A program made the translations under genes and the position numbers. Below the pieces are notes generated by a model. It did no database searches. It was not told where the DNA came from and saw nothing but the letters and a program-made list of their open reading frames with translations. DNA of 64,000 nt, taken from an uncultured Lachnospiraceae bacterium (GTDB lineage: Bacteria > Bacillota > Clostridia > Lachnospirales > Lachnospiraceae). How positions within the stretch are numbered: the first letter of the stretch is position 1; each line of letters starts with the position of its first letter. The stretch covers positions 1 to 64,000 of the forward strand of contig CANOFW010000002.1 in assembly GCA_947565425.1 (NCBI GenBank), given 5' to 3'. Shown piece after piece: positions 15,321 through 23,951 of this stretch.

Positions 15321-16106
15321 ATGCCAATCTTAGAAGTAGAACATATACGCAAATATTTCGGGCACACTGAGGTATTAAAGGACATCAGCTTTTCCCTGGA
15401 ACAAGGACAGGTTGTCTCTATCATCGGCTCCTCCGGCAGCGGCAAAACCACGCTTTTGCGCTGCTTGAATTTCCTGGAGCGTCCCGACAAAGGCACCATC
15501 CGCGTAAATGGAGAGACCTTGTTTGACGCCGACGACGCCAAAACGCAGCAGGAATCGGAAATCCGCAAGAAACGGCTGCATTTTGGACTGGTCTTCCAGT
15601 CCTTCAACTTATTTCCGCAGTACACCGCCTTGCAGAATGTGATGTTGGCAAAGGAACTACTGGCAAAAGAGCAGCCCAATTACAAGGCGGAACGCAAGAA
15701 AATCCATGATGAGATTGAGGCGCAGGCCAAAGAACTGTTACATCAGATGGGACTCAGTGACCGCATGGAGAATTATCCGCACCAGCTCTCCGGCGGCCAG
15801 TGCCAGCGTGTGGCGATTGCGCGCGCGCTCGCCTTACAGCCCGACATTCTCTGTTTCGATGAGCCGACTTCCGCCCTCGACCCGGAACTGACCGGCGAGG
15901 TACTAAAGGTCATGAAAGAGCTTGCCGAGCAGAACACCACCATGGTTATTGTCACCCACGAGATGGCCTTTGCCCGGGATGTGGCAAACCATGTCATCTT
16001 TATGGACGACGGCTGCATCTTGGAACAAGGAGACCCTATTGAAGTATTTGAACATCCCAGGGAAGAGCGTACCAGACAATTTTTATCACGCTTTACGCAA
16101 GGATAA
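15321..16106 (+). CDS. Amino-acid ABC transporter ATP-binding protein
   Basis: A 261-residue ATPase of the polar amino acid uptake family (GlnQ/HisP). Walker A is [18 protein letters not shown], the Q-loop FQSFNLFP, the signature [15 protein letters not shown] and Walker [16 protein letters not shown]. The switch histidine is in [12 protein letters not shown]. The C-terminal [14 protein letters not shown] is typical of this subfamily. It is last in the operon and is followed by a large bidirectional terminator. Functionally it powers the permease at 14622. Confidence 0.95.
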   Translation: MPILEVEHIRKYFGHTEVLKDISFSLEQGQVVSIIGSSGSGKTTLLRCLNFLERPDKGTIRVNGETLFDADDAKTQQESEIRKKRLHFGLVFQSFNLFPQYTALQNVMLAKELLAKEQPNYKAERKKIHDEIEAQAKELLHQMGLSDRMENYPHQLSGGQCQRVAIARALALQPDILCFDEPTSALDPELTGEVLKVMKELAEQNTTMVIVTHEMAFARDVANHVIFMDDGCILEQGDPIEVFEHPREERTRQFLSRFTQG

Positions 16107-16148
16107 AAACAAATTGGGCAAGGTCTTTCCTAATAATTAAATAAAAAG

Positions 16149-16230
16149 AAAAGGCTACCGCAGCCAAGGAAAACAACTCATCTGCATTATTGTCAGATTG
16201 TATATGTCATCCTTACTGCGGCAGCCTTTT
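16149..16230. terminator. Bidirectional terminator between importer operon and TPR gene
   Basis: Arms 16149-16163 and 16216-16230 (AAAAGGCTACCGCAG and its near-complement) are flanked by T-runs on both strands. The loop is long, about 52 bases. It serves the plus-strand importer operon and the minus-strand TPR gene that ends at 16247. Confidence 0.8.
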
Positions 16231-16246
16231 TGATACACGGTTACCG

Positions 16247-18037
16247 TCATTCCATACTTGTTTCTTCTGTTTCTTTCATCTGCTCTTCCAGCCATTGCTG
16301 AAAATCACCTTTATCATCCCACTTATGATAAATAAATTCCATCGCTCTATAGGCGTTCTCTGTATGAGGATGCTCCATGCCAAGTGTCGAGGAATAAGCC
16401 TTATATGCTCGCAAACAATAAGTCAATGATAGTTCATACTTGGCTTGCTTTTCATACAACGCTGCCAGGTTATAATAACTCAGGGCAGTATCAGGATGCT
16501 CTTCTCCCAATACACGTTCCTCTATCCGCAAACTCTTTTTATACAATTCTTCTGCTTCTTGATATTTCCCCTCTTCAAAATACAATACTGCCAGATTATT
16601 ATAACTCTGGGCTGTGTTGGGATGTCCCTTTCTCAATACACTTTCGTTTATCCGCAAGCTCTTTCCATACAATTTTTTTGCTTTCCGGTACTTTCCCTGA
16701 CTATGATACACCCCTGCCAGATTATGATAACTCTGAGCTGTGTCAGGATGCTCCTCTCCCAACACGCGTTTCTTTATTCTCAAACTCTTTTTATACAATT
16801 TTTCCGCTTCCCGGTATTTTCTCTGTTCCTCATACAATCTTGCAAGATTACTATAACCTCGGGCTATATCGGGATGCTCCTCTCCCAATACACTTTCCAT
16901 TATAGACAAACTCTTCCCATATAACGCTTCCGCTTCCTGATATCTTCCTTGTTTGTCATACAATGCCGCCAGATTATGATAACTCTGGACAGTATCTATA
17001 TGATCCTCTCCCAGCATCTTTCTTCTGATACGCAAACTCTTTTCATACAATGCTTCCGCTTCCTGGTACTTTCCCTGGCTCTCATACAATCCAGCCAAAT
17101 TATTATAGCTTGCTGCCGTATACAAGTGCTGCTCTCCCAGCGCTTTTTCATAAATACACAAACTTTTTTCATACAAATTTTCCGCTTCCTGATATCTCCC
17201 CTGCTTTTCATACACCATCGCCAGATTATTATAACCGGAAGCTGCCTCCGGGTGCTCCCTTCCCTGTTCCTGTTCCAAGATCCGCAGAATTTTTTTAAGC
17301 AACGCTTCCGCTTCCTGATATCTTCCCTGCTTCTCATAAACTTCTGCCAATTTTCCATCGAGCCGCGCCAAATCTAACTGTTCTGCCCCCAGCAGTTCTT
17401 CCATAATTTTACGTGCATATAATAACAATCTCTCACCGGCAGCATAATCTGCTTTCTCTAACGCATCTTGCGCCTGTTCCATCAGTACATTGGCCCTTTC
17501 CATTTTTCTCCTAGGACTTTCGGCTTGCCCGCCACCCTCTTCTGTGGCGCTGTCCGCGTCCACAAATTCTTCTGTGGAACTGTCCGCGGCTACAAATTCT
17601 TGTTCCGCCTGTGCCTGCCGCTCATCCGCAAAGGTAATCCTCAGTTTAACAAAGGAATAGAAATCGTATGCTCCCGCCGCTAACTGGTCGTCTCCATAGG
17701 GCGTGACAAGAAAAATCATATTCTTCCCCAAGCCTTCCAGCATATCCCGGCTGAAGTTCAGACGTTTCAAACTCTGCTCACTTTGCAGCGCAAGCTGAAA
17801 GTTTACGAGCATAAAAACCTTCGTCTCCGGCAATCCATTTACCCATTCCTGTAAATCACGAAACGCATACTCTCCGGGATGCTCTTTATAGTCGTAAACC
17901 TCCACGACCCCCTGGCGGTAAACAGCGGCAATTTCCTTCTGCATCCTTTCCTCCGCAATCACCAGAAACAAGCCCTGCTCAGATGTATTGATAATCCAGC
18001 CTAAAGTCCGATACCCCTCCTGATTACGCTCCGCCAT
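16247..18037 (-). CDS. TPR-repeat partner protein of NTPase cassette
   Basis: A 596-residue cytoplasmic protein without signal or membrane segments. The N-terminal domain (about 1-138) carries LNFSRDMLEGLGKNMIFLVT and YDFYSFVKLRITF. I recognise this pattern from domains that precede TPR arrays in bacterial NTPase/TPR proteins, where it usually reads PLVFWLP and DFWSWRSGVFEF. An acidic linker (141-172) contains a tandem duplication (EFVAADSSTE, EFVDADSATE). Then come a TPR-like helical pair and eight 42-residue kinesin-light-chain-type TPRs (about 221-556), consensus NLA.LY..QGKYQEAE.LY.KSLRI. The start overlaps the upstream NTPase gene by 14 bases, so the two are co-translated. The likely role is sensing or scaffolding by the TPR array, with the NTPase as the switch. 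The biochemical function is unknown. Confidence 0.8.
   Translation of the reverse strand: MAERNQEGYRTLGWIINTSEQGLFLVIAEERMQKEIAAVYRQGVVEVYDYKEHPGEYAFRDLQEWVNGLPETKVFMLVNFQLALQSEQSLKRLNFSRDMLEGLGKNMIFLVTPYGDDQLAAGAYDFYSFVKLRITFADERQAQAEQEFVAADSSTEEFVDADSATEEGGGQAESPRRKMERANVLMEQAQDALEKADYAAGERLLLYARKIMEELLGAEQLDLARLDGKLAEVYEKQGRYQEAEALLKKILRILEQEQGREHPEAASGYNNLAMVYEKQGRYQEAENLYEKSLCIYEKALGEQHLYTAASYNNLAGLYESQGKYQEAEALYEKSLRIRRKMLGEDHIDTVQSYHNLAALYDKQGRYQEAEALYGKSLSIMESVLGEEHPDIARGYSNLARLYEEQRKYREAEKLYKKSLRIKKRVLGEEHPDTAQSYHNLAGVYHSQGKYRKAKKLYGKSLRINESVLRKGHPNTAQSYNNLAVLYFEEGKYQEAEELYKKSLRIEERVLGEEHPDTALSYYNLAALYEKQAKYELSLTYCLRAYKAYSSTLGMEHPHTENAYRAMEFIYHKWDDKGDFQQWLEEQMKETEETSME
16370..17377 (-). 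repeat. Eight 126-bp tandem repeats encoding TPRs
   Basis: The DNA of the TPR gene consists here of eight in-frame 126-bp units coding for 42-residue TPRs. Adjacent units share long stretches, for example for YQEAEALY and SLRI. In-frame expansion or contraction by recombination would be easy. Confidence 0.85.
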
Positions 18038-19337
18038 CTCCCATCAACCCCTGTTCTTTCAAAAACTTCACAACCAACGGATGGACATTATGCCACCGTT
18101 TGCCATTATATTCCAGCACCACCGACGCTTGCAGCATCCGAAGCAGCATCTCCTTATCCTCAATGCGCTCCTTGTTCCCCTGATAAATATTTCGCAAAAA
18201 TTGGTAGTCTTTCTGATCAATCCGCCTGGTTAAAGAAGTCTTCTCCTCCTCCAGCGCGTAGTCTGCATCTTCCAGCCCAATACGCCCGCTGTTCCTGCGC
18301 TCCGCTCTCTTGGCAGCCGCATTGATTACGCGAAATAAGTCCCTGAGGGAGCCTCCCGTGTACTGAATCATCTTGGCTAAGACGTTTTCTTCAAACAAAT
18401 TCAGGTCCGCGCGCTTTTGCACAATCTGGCGTATAATGCTCATCCCATCCTCAAACGGCTGTCCCTCTATGCTCTCAATCTTAATCATCGGCAGCGTTTT
18501 GGTGATGAAATAACTTTCCATCGCCGAAAACCGCACATCATAAGAAAGTGCGATGGGGAACGTATAGATGACAGGAAACTTCATGCCAGAAAGAATGGCC
18601 GCATAATTATAAAATACCTTCCAGGCATCCTCCGGGTTCAGCCTGTCTAAATCCTCAAATATAATAATCGGGCGTTTGCCTCCCGTTTTATCCGTAATCG
18701 TCTCCGACACTTGCCCCAAAATACGAATCCATTCGCTGGAGCGGACGCTGATTCTCCTACGATACTCTTTCCTTGTCTCCTCATTAAACCTTAATTCCGT
18801 TTTAATTTGGGCAAAAATATTTAAAATGCCGGCAAAAATCCCCTTGGTCTCCACCGCTGTGCCGGCTCCCAGAATATCGTCCTGCGCCTCCTGAAACACT
18901 AATGTTTCCGTACCCTCCATCCAAAATTCCTCAATATTTTCAAGCAGATTTTGCTCGATTTCACAGTCCGATTCCTCGGCAATTTCCAGCAAAGCCTCAC
19001 CCATAAGGATAAAAAGGTCAGAATATACAATATTAAATAAATCCAAATCCGTACTGCATTTTATTGTCCGCACATGATAGCCGTCCCTTATAAGCCTTTC
19101 CGTCATCCGGTTCAGCTCCGTACTCTTTCCGCATCCTCTGTGCCCCAGCAACAGGCAGGCATTCACTTCTTGCGGGTCGCGGCAAATATCATAAATATCT
19201 TCAATCGGAGAAATGTACTTATCGCTTGTACGGCACTCCATGGTATTTTCACAGTAAAATTTCGCCATCTGCTCCTCCTGCAAAGGCGCGGGAGAAAAGG
19301 CGTTTAAAATCTCAGAGACCTGATTTGCATACTTCAT
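18024..19337 (-). CDS. P-loop NTPase (STAND/AAA-like) of two-gene cassette
   Basis: A 437-residue ATPase. The start is the ATG at 19337 with an excellent site AAAGGAGGAG 7 bases upstream. Walker A is LLGHRGCGKSTEL (about 63-75). Walker B is PIIIFEDLDRLNPED (about 223-237), with adjacent acidic residues. A sensor-like segment YTFPIALSYD follows, then the helical region YTGGSLRDLFRVINAAAKRAE (about 325-345), as in Orc/Cdc6- and STAND-type AAA proteins. The C-terminal part (about 360-430) looks like a winged helix (LQASVVLEYNGKRWHNVHPLVV). It is transcribed from its own promoter, followed by the overlapping TPR gene. The pairing suggests a switch-plus-sensor module. Defence is inferred from related NTPase/TPR conflict systems, not shown. 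Confidence 0.78.
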   Translation of the reverse strand: MKYANQVSEILNAFSPAPLQEEQMAKFYCENTMECRTSDKYISPIEDIYDICRDPQEVNACLLLGHRGCGKSTELNRMTERLIRDGYHVRTIKCSTDLDLFNIVYSDLFILMGEALLEIAEESDCEIEQNLLENIEEFWMEGTETLVFQEAQDDILGAGTAVETKGIFAGILNIFAQIKTELRFNEETRKEYRRRISVRSSEWIRILGQVSETITDKTGGKRPIIIFEDLDRLNPEDAWKVFYNYAAILSGMKFPVIYTFPIALSYDVRFSAMESYFITKTLPMIKIESIEGQPFEDGMSIIRQIVQKRADLNLFEENVLAKMIQYTGGSLRDLFRVINAAAKRAERRNSGRIGLEDADYALEEEKTSLTRRIDQKDYQFLRNIYQGNKERIEDKEMLLRMLQASVVLEYNGKRWHNVHPLVVKFLKEQGLMGDGGA

Positions 19338-19370
19338 CAGAATACTCCTCCTTTCCTGATTCCAATACTC

Positions 19371-19399
19371 ATTATATAATAAGGCCCACAATTTAGCAA
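19371..19399 (-). promoter_or_regulatory. Promoter of the NTPase/TPR operon
   Basis: On the minus strand, TTGCTA (19394-19399), a 17-bp spacer and a perfect TATAAT (19371-19376), some 30 bp ahead of the NTPase ATG. Confidence 0.65.
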
Positions 19400-19454
19400 A
19401 ACTTTTATAAACAGTAGGACATATATCATGTTATGATACCAAATATGAAATGTA

Positions 19455-19508
19455 CAAAAGGGGCAGTCGCACTAACATAACAAGTAAATATATGAGTGCG
19501 GCAGCCCC
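19455..19508 (-). terminator. Terminator of the Gfo/Idh oxidoreductase gene
   Basis: Arms at 19460-19473 and 19495-19508 pair over 14 positions with one or two mismatches. On the minus strand they are followed by TTTTGT. This separates the oxidoreductase gene from the NTPase operon promoter. Confidence 0.8.
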
Positions 19509-19563
19509 AGTACATATCTATTTCTCTGTAAATTCTATGATAAAGATTCACACATTCCGAAAT

Positions 19564-20532
19564 CTACTCGCAAGGATATACCATATCCCACTGTCCGCGG
19601 ATTCTGTCTAACAGTTCCATCACCCGCAAAATTTCACTGTGTGGCATCTCCTCACACTCCGTCTTTCCCGCTTCAATGGCGCGGATACAGGAGAGTACTT
19701 CATATTCATAGCCGTTTATCTGCTCTGGAACCTGATAGCGCGCCGTCATTTTCCGATCCAGGCCAAACACGCGGATTTCTTCGCAATTATTGATATTTTG
19801 CACTTCAAGATAGCCTTGGTCGCCGCTGATAACGCCCTGGCGATCCGTCTGCGTAAGCATATCGCTGTGCAGCACCGCCATCCTCTCTTCCTCAAACGTC
19901 AAGGTAATGCTGTTGACCCAATCAATGCCCTTGGGAGACATAATGGCTGTGGCGTGTACATCCTTTATCTCTCCATGGAACGCCATCAGCGCAAAGTTAA
20001 TCGGATAGACACCCAGGTCAAGCAGGGCGCCCCCCGCCAATTCCGGGTTCTGCATACGCTCTACATGGGGCAGGATATATCCAAGGTTCGCCGTCAACGA
20101 GGTGACATTGCCAATCGCTTTGCACGCTAAAATGTCGTCAATCATTCTCCGGCTCGGCATATAACGTGTCCAAATTGCCTCTGCCAGCAGAAGACCTTTT
20201 TCCTCCGATAACTGAATTAATTCCCGCGCCTGCCTAGCATTGACTGTAAATGCCTTCTCCACCAGCACATGCTTGTCATGTTCTAAACACAGTTTCGCAT
20301 GCTCATAATGATGGGAATGCGGGGAAGCCACATAGACAAACTCTACCTGCGGGTCCTGCACCATCTCCTCATAAGAGCCATAAGCTTTTTCAAAGCCCCA
20401 CTGTTGCGCAAATTTCTCTGCACGCTTCAAGTCCCTGGATGCCACAGCATACCGTTCAATCTTGTCAATCTGAGATACAGCCTTTGCCATGCTATGGGCA
20501 ATACCACCCGGCGCCAAAATAGCAAATTTCAT
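19564..20532 (-). CDS. Gfo/Idh/MocA family oxidoreductase
   Basis: A 322-residue NAD(P)-dependent dehydrogenase. The N-terminal Rossmann fold has the dinucleotide loop APGGIAHSM (about 7-15) and the family motif VLVEKAFTVNARQARE (about 90-105), where EKA replaces the usual EKP. The C-terminal alpha/beta domain contains GALLDLGVYPINFA (about 168-181), which forms the substrate pocket. Family members oxidise or reduce sugars, inositols or dipyrrole-like substrates; the substrate here is open. GGAGG lies 8 bases upstream of the ATG. It is a single-gene unit with a terminator downstream. Confidence 0.92.
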   Translation of the reverse strand: MKFAILAPGGIAHSMAKAVSQIDKIERYAVASRDLKRAEKFAQQWGFEKAYGSYEEMVQDPQVEFVYVASPHSHHYEHAKLCLEHDKHVLVEKAFTVNARQARELIQLSEEKGLLLAEAIWTRYMPSRRMIDDILACKAIGNVTSLTANLGYILPHVERMQNPELAGGALLDLGVYPINFALMAFHGEIKDVHATAIMSPKGIDWVNSITLTFEEERMAVLHSDMLTQTDRQGVISGDQGYLEVQNINNCEEIRVFGLDRKMTARYQVPEQINGYEYEVLSCIRAIEAGKTECEEMPHSEILRVMELLDRIRGQWDMVYPCE

Positions 20533-20613
20533 GATATGTCCTCCTCTCTTTCTAATGTTTATACAACTTGACCTTAACAGGGCGTCCCATAATGGTAACT
20601 GTTCCGCCCATCT

Positions 20614-22530
20614 TTATCCTGAATACTCCCCATACGTGCCTTTTATATCCCGCTTTACTTCATACAACGCCTCATCCGCATGGCTTAAAAGCTCAGAAAT
20701 ATCCGTATTGCTGTCAGACGTCCAGGCAAAGCCTGCGGAAGCGCTGATTACTCTGGTCTCTGTCTCCGACAGCGGTACATGATTCTTCCGCAGCTTATCA
20801 TAAAAATGATTCATGTATCTTATAATCTCAAACCGGTTGCGGCAACCAAACAGCATCATACAAAATTCGTCGCCAGACCGCCTTGCCGTCAAGAAATGTT
20901 CTGTAGGCATTGCGCTCATGACTGCGGAAAAATTTTGCAGATAACGATCGCCTACATCATGTCCAAATGTATCATTAATTCCCTTGAAAAAGTCGAGATC
21001 CAACATAACAACGGCACAGACCTCGCCTTCCGTCAATTCCCGCAAATGTTCCACTGCCTTTTCCTTAAAATACTGAAATTTGTACAGTCCGGTAAGCGGA
21101 TCATGCGTATTCTCGTAGCGCATACGCTTTTTCTCCATGATGTCCGCCGTAACATCTGTGATCACGCCAAGCTTTCCTTCTAAAGATTCCGACATGTGAA
21201 TACGTACATACTTCTCATCATTAATCCGATATACGTCCGTTTCTCCCTCGATGGGATTCTCTGTAATCGTGCGGATATACTTGTCAAACACATCGGCATT
21301 TTTACAGAATTCCGCAACCTCTTTATTAGAAATACCAAGCAATTCTCCCACTCCTAAGGTAACAAAGACATGGTTAATCCCACTTTCATACTCAAACGCT
21401 GCCAAGGGAATCCCGCTGATTTCAATAATCGCGGAGATCCTGTTAGAAAGGCTGACGATGCTTGTCACCATTGTGTTGATTCCTTTACTCAGCTCCTCAA
21501 ACTCGCGGTTCCCGCTCACAGATACCGTAGTATCAAAATTGCCGTTGGTGATTGCAGACAAATCCTCATTAATCTGGTGAATGCCGTCGATTACTTTGCT
21601 CCTGACAAGATAATTCAGAAGAAGGATGACAGCCGCCTCAATAAAAAGCAGATAAATCAACGTCATAACCGTATTATCCATCAGCTTCTGCATCAAATCC
21701 TCTGCCGGCATAGCAGCACAAATGAGCACATCCTCGTTCCTTCTGCTCACCACATACCTTTGCGCGCCGTCCGTTCCCGTTTTATAGGCTCCCATCTCAC
21801 ACTCTAAAAGCGCATCCAAGGGATAATACTTCCCCACAGAGTCCTCTTCTCTGTTTTCGGAATAGCCCAAAATCTCTCCTGTTTCACTGTCGACCACAAA
21901 CAATTCTTCTCCAACATCGGTGGGGAATCTGGAAAACATATATTCATAAGTATTTCTGGACTGCGCTTCTAACTGTCGCTTGGGCTCAAAGCCAACCTGG
22001 ACGACTCCTTTCTGTGCCTTTCTCGCCACTCCCACATATTGCCGGACGATACCAGCCGCCGCATTCGGCTGCGGATCCTGGATGAGATATGCATCCTCAT
22101 CTTCACTGTCCAGCAGCTCTAAAAACGGACGTGTCTGTTTATGATTTGCCATATCAATGCCTACATACTCAGAAACAGAAGCGGAGACAATAATTCCATT
22201 CTCGTCTATGACATGAAGTTCATCCACATTGAGCAGACGGGCAAGATACTGCATCTTAGACACGTCCATGGTAACTTCCTTCTGTTGATCCACAACATAG
22301 GCCGCCGCCCTTGCTCTGATCAGATAATCTTCATCTAAATTTCTCTTCAGTAAATCCAGCTCTCTGCGGTTATTGTCAAGCGTATGTATAATCTGCTCAA
22401 TTTTTGCCTGAAAGCTGTTAAACTGCTGGTTCTCCAGCGTATGTTTACTCAGGAGCACATTGATAATCAGAATCACAAAAATAGCTGATGTCATGATAAC
22501 AAATACATATTTTATAAATGTCTTCTGCAT
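20614..22530 (-). CDS. Membrane-bound diguanylate cyclase (GGDEF)
   Basis: A 638-residue protein. It has an N-terminal membrane segment (about 7-28), an extracellular dCache-like sensor (about 35-275) and a second membrane segment (about 285-306). A HAMP linker (about 307-360) follows, then a PAS-like region (about 370-460) and a GGDEF domain (about 470-635). The active-site motif is RRSGDEF (552-556), an accepted SGDEF variant, with LDLDFFKGINDTFGH upstream supplying the metal-binding Asp and substrate residues. No RxxD inhibitory site is seen before the motif. It would make cyclic di-GMP in response to an extracellular ligand. The HD-GYP protein at 42517 is the opposing activity in this window. 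An extended -10 promoter (TGGTATAAT) lies at 22602-22610. Confidence 0.93.
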   Translation of the reverse strand: MQKTFIKYVFVIMTSAIFVILIINVLLSKHTLENQQFNSFQAKIEQIIHTLDNNRRELDLLKRNLDEDYLIRARAAAYVVDQQKEVTMDVSKMQYLARLLNVDELHVIDENGIIVSASVSEYVGIDMANHKQTRPFLELLDSEDEDAYLIQDPQPNAAAGIVRQYVGVARKAQKGVVQVGFEPKRQLEAQSRNTYEYMFSRFPTDVGEELFVVDSETGEILGYSENREEDSVGKYYPLDALLECEMGAYKTGTDGAQRYVVSRRNEDVLICAAMPAEDLMQKLMDNTVMTLIYLLFIEAAVILLLNYLVRSKVIDGIHQINEDLSAITNGNFDTTVSVSGNREFEELSKGINTMVTSIVSLSNRISAIIEISGIPLAAFEYESGINHVFVTLGVGELLGISNKEVAEFCKNADVFDKYIRTITENPIEGETDVYRINDEKYVRIHMSESLEGKLGVITDVTADIMEKKRMRYENTHDPLTGLYKFQYFKEKAVEHLRELTEGEVCAVVMLDLDFFKGINDTFGHDVGDRYLQNFSAVMSAMPTEHFLTARRSGDEFCMMLFGCRNRFEIIRYMNHFYDKLRKNHVPLSETETRVISASAGFAWTSDSNTDISELLSHADEALYEVKRDIKGTYGEYSG

Positions 22531-22601
22531 TGGTATTCATCACTTTCTTTCGCTTCTTATGCCATGACTAGTGTACAACTACACCAGATGTCTCAGGTCA
22601 A

Positions 22602-22610
22602 ATTATACCA
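22602..22610 (-). promoter_or_regulatory. Extended -10 promoter of the diguanylate cyclase gene
   Basis: On the minus strand, TATAAT (22602-22607) is preceded by TGG, which makes an extended -10 box. No good -35 is seen. It lies between the AgrC-like kinase gene and the cyclase gene. Confidence 0.5.
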
Positions 22611-22653
22611 TATCACCCTATCTCTATTAATTCCTGTTTTTTCACAAAATAAC

Positions 22654-23940
22654 CTAAATTTTCGCAAACAGCATAAAATGAAAAATACCATCCTGGCAAT
22701 AACAGCCGAGATTTCCTCCTATTTTCTCTGAGAAATTCTGCACGCTCTGCATCCCCAAACCATACCCTTTCCCCTCCGCTCTGCGCGGAAGCCCGGTCTC
22801 CTGGTCCAGTATAATCTCTTGCTCATATTCGTTTTGCATATGGATAAGCACATGTCCGTCTGTATAATGAATCTTTCCTTGCACGCGCTTTTCTTTACTC
22901 TCAAATCGCCTGACATAACTTATAGCGTTTTCCAAAAGATTAGCGACTACCGCGGCAAACTCATAATCGCTAAAAGGAAGCTTTTGGGGCACCACTGCTT
23001 CTAGCTGCACCGCAACACCGAGCGACTGCGCCTTGTCTGCCATATGGGAAAGAATCGAATTCATCGTCAGATTATTACAGAATTTCTCTACCTTATTCTC
23101 ATCCGCAACAGACTTTATGTATTCCGCAAGCTTTCTGATTTCCCCATACTCCTCCTGATCAAGCAGAGAATTTATCATTCCCGAATAATGATGCATATCA
23201 TGACGCATGATCTTTAAATTCATCTCCGACTTCTCCAGAAGATGATACTGCTTCTCGAGTTCTTTGACATAAGATTCAATAAACACACTCTTCCAATAAG
23301 TCCCTGCCCTCTCAGATTCACTCTCCAGATAGCGGAGCGCCACCACATAAGAAATAATCATAGTAATGATAAAAAAAATAACGCCCGCTATATTGCGCGG
23401 ATTTTCATCAAGCGTATACGGAAAAAATGCCAGAAAGGAAAAGCTACAATAAAAAAATACCGGAATCAAACAAATCTCCCACTGTCCTTTGATAGATTCT
23501 CTCTCTTGATACTTGAGACCGATATCACGAATGCGATCGCATAAAACAACTAATATCCCGGTATGAACAATCAGTCCGCCAATAATAGAAAGAAGCACGT
23601 TTTTTGTCCAAACAAATAAAATGGAAGAAGATATGCTCCCGGCAATTACGTAACTAGATGCGCTCAAACCAATAAACAATACTTTACTGTCCCTATGCTT
23701 AGAAATGAAAATTCCGGTAAGTTGCGTCACAAGTATCTGGAATACCGTCACTACAACATAACAAAAATCGCTATCCGCAAAAACATTTAATTTTAGACAA
23801 TCCGTAACCGTGAGGATTAAGAACGACAAGGAACAAATACCTGCCGTCTTTATCTTAGAATAACGTTGACGGATAAACAGATACATAAACAACATCAAAA
23901 ATATGTGGCTAATCATATAAGATATGCTTTTATAGTACAT
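22654..23940 (-). CDS. AgrC-like sensor histidine kinase (GHKL)
   Basis: A 428-residue polytopic kinase. Six or so hydrophobic segments occupy about 1-200. A helical dimerisation region with LKIMRHDMHHYSGMINSLL (about 245-263, likely phospho-acceptor His) follows, then a GHKL-type ATPase with FAAVVANLLENAI (N box) and GKGYGLGMQSVQNF (G box) near the end. This is the layout of AgrC/CitA-like sensors of peptides. The ATG at 23940 is preferred because AGGGGG lies 8 bases upstream; an upstream ATG at 23964 overlaps the regulator gene and lacks a site. It is co-transcribed with the LytTR regulator. No agrB or agrD is visible nearby. Confidence 0.88.
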   Translation of the reverse strand: MYYKSISYMISHIFLMLFMYLFIRQRYSKIKTAGICSLSFLILTVTDCLKLNVFADSDFCYVVVTVFQILVTQLTGIFISKHRDSKVLFIGLSASSYVIAGSISSSILFVWTKNVLLSIIGGLIVHTGILVVLCDRIRDIGLKYQERESIKGQWEICLIPVFFYCSFSFLAFFPYTLDENPRNIAGVIFFIITMIISYVVALRYLESESERAGTYWKSVFIESYVKELEKQYHLLEKSEMNLKIMRHDMHHYSGMINSLLDQEEYGEIRKLAEYIKSVADENKVEKFCNNLTMNSILSHMADKAQSLGVAVQLEAVVPQKLPFSDYEFAAVVANLLENAISYVRRFESKEKRVQGKIHYTDGHVLIHMQNEYEQEIILDQETGLPRRAEGKGYGLGMQSVQNFSEKIGGNLGCYCQDGIFHFMLFAKI

Positions 23941-23951
23941 GCCCCATCCCC

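Noticed and set aside
16370..17377. Regular repeats that could suggest a CRISPR array
   Set aside because: The period is 126 bp, the repeats are in frame and encode TPRs, and there are no short repeat-spacer units.
20533..20613. Possible terminator after the diguanylate cyclase gene
   Set aside because: A GGGCG/CGCCC pairing exists but has a long loop and no U-tract, so I do not list it.
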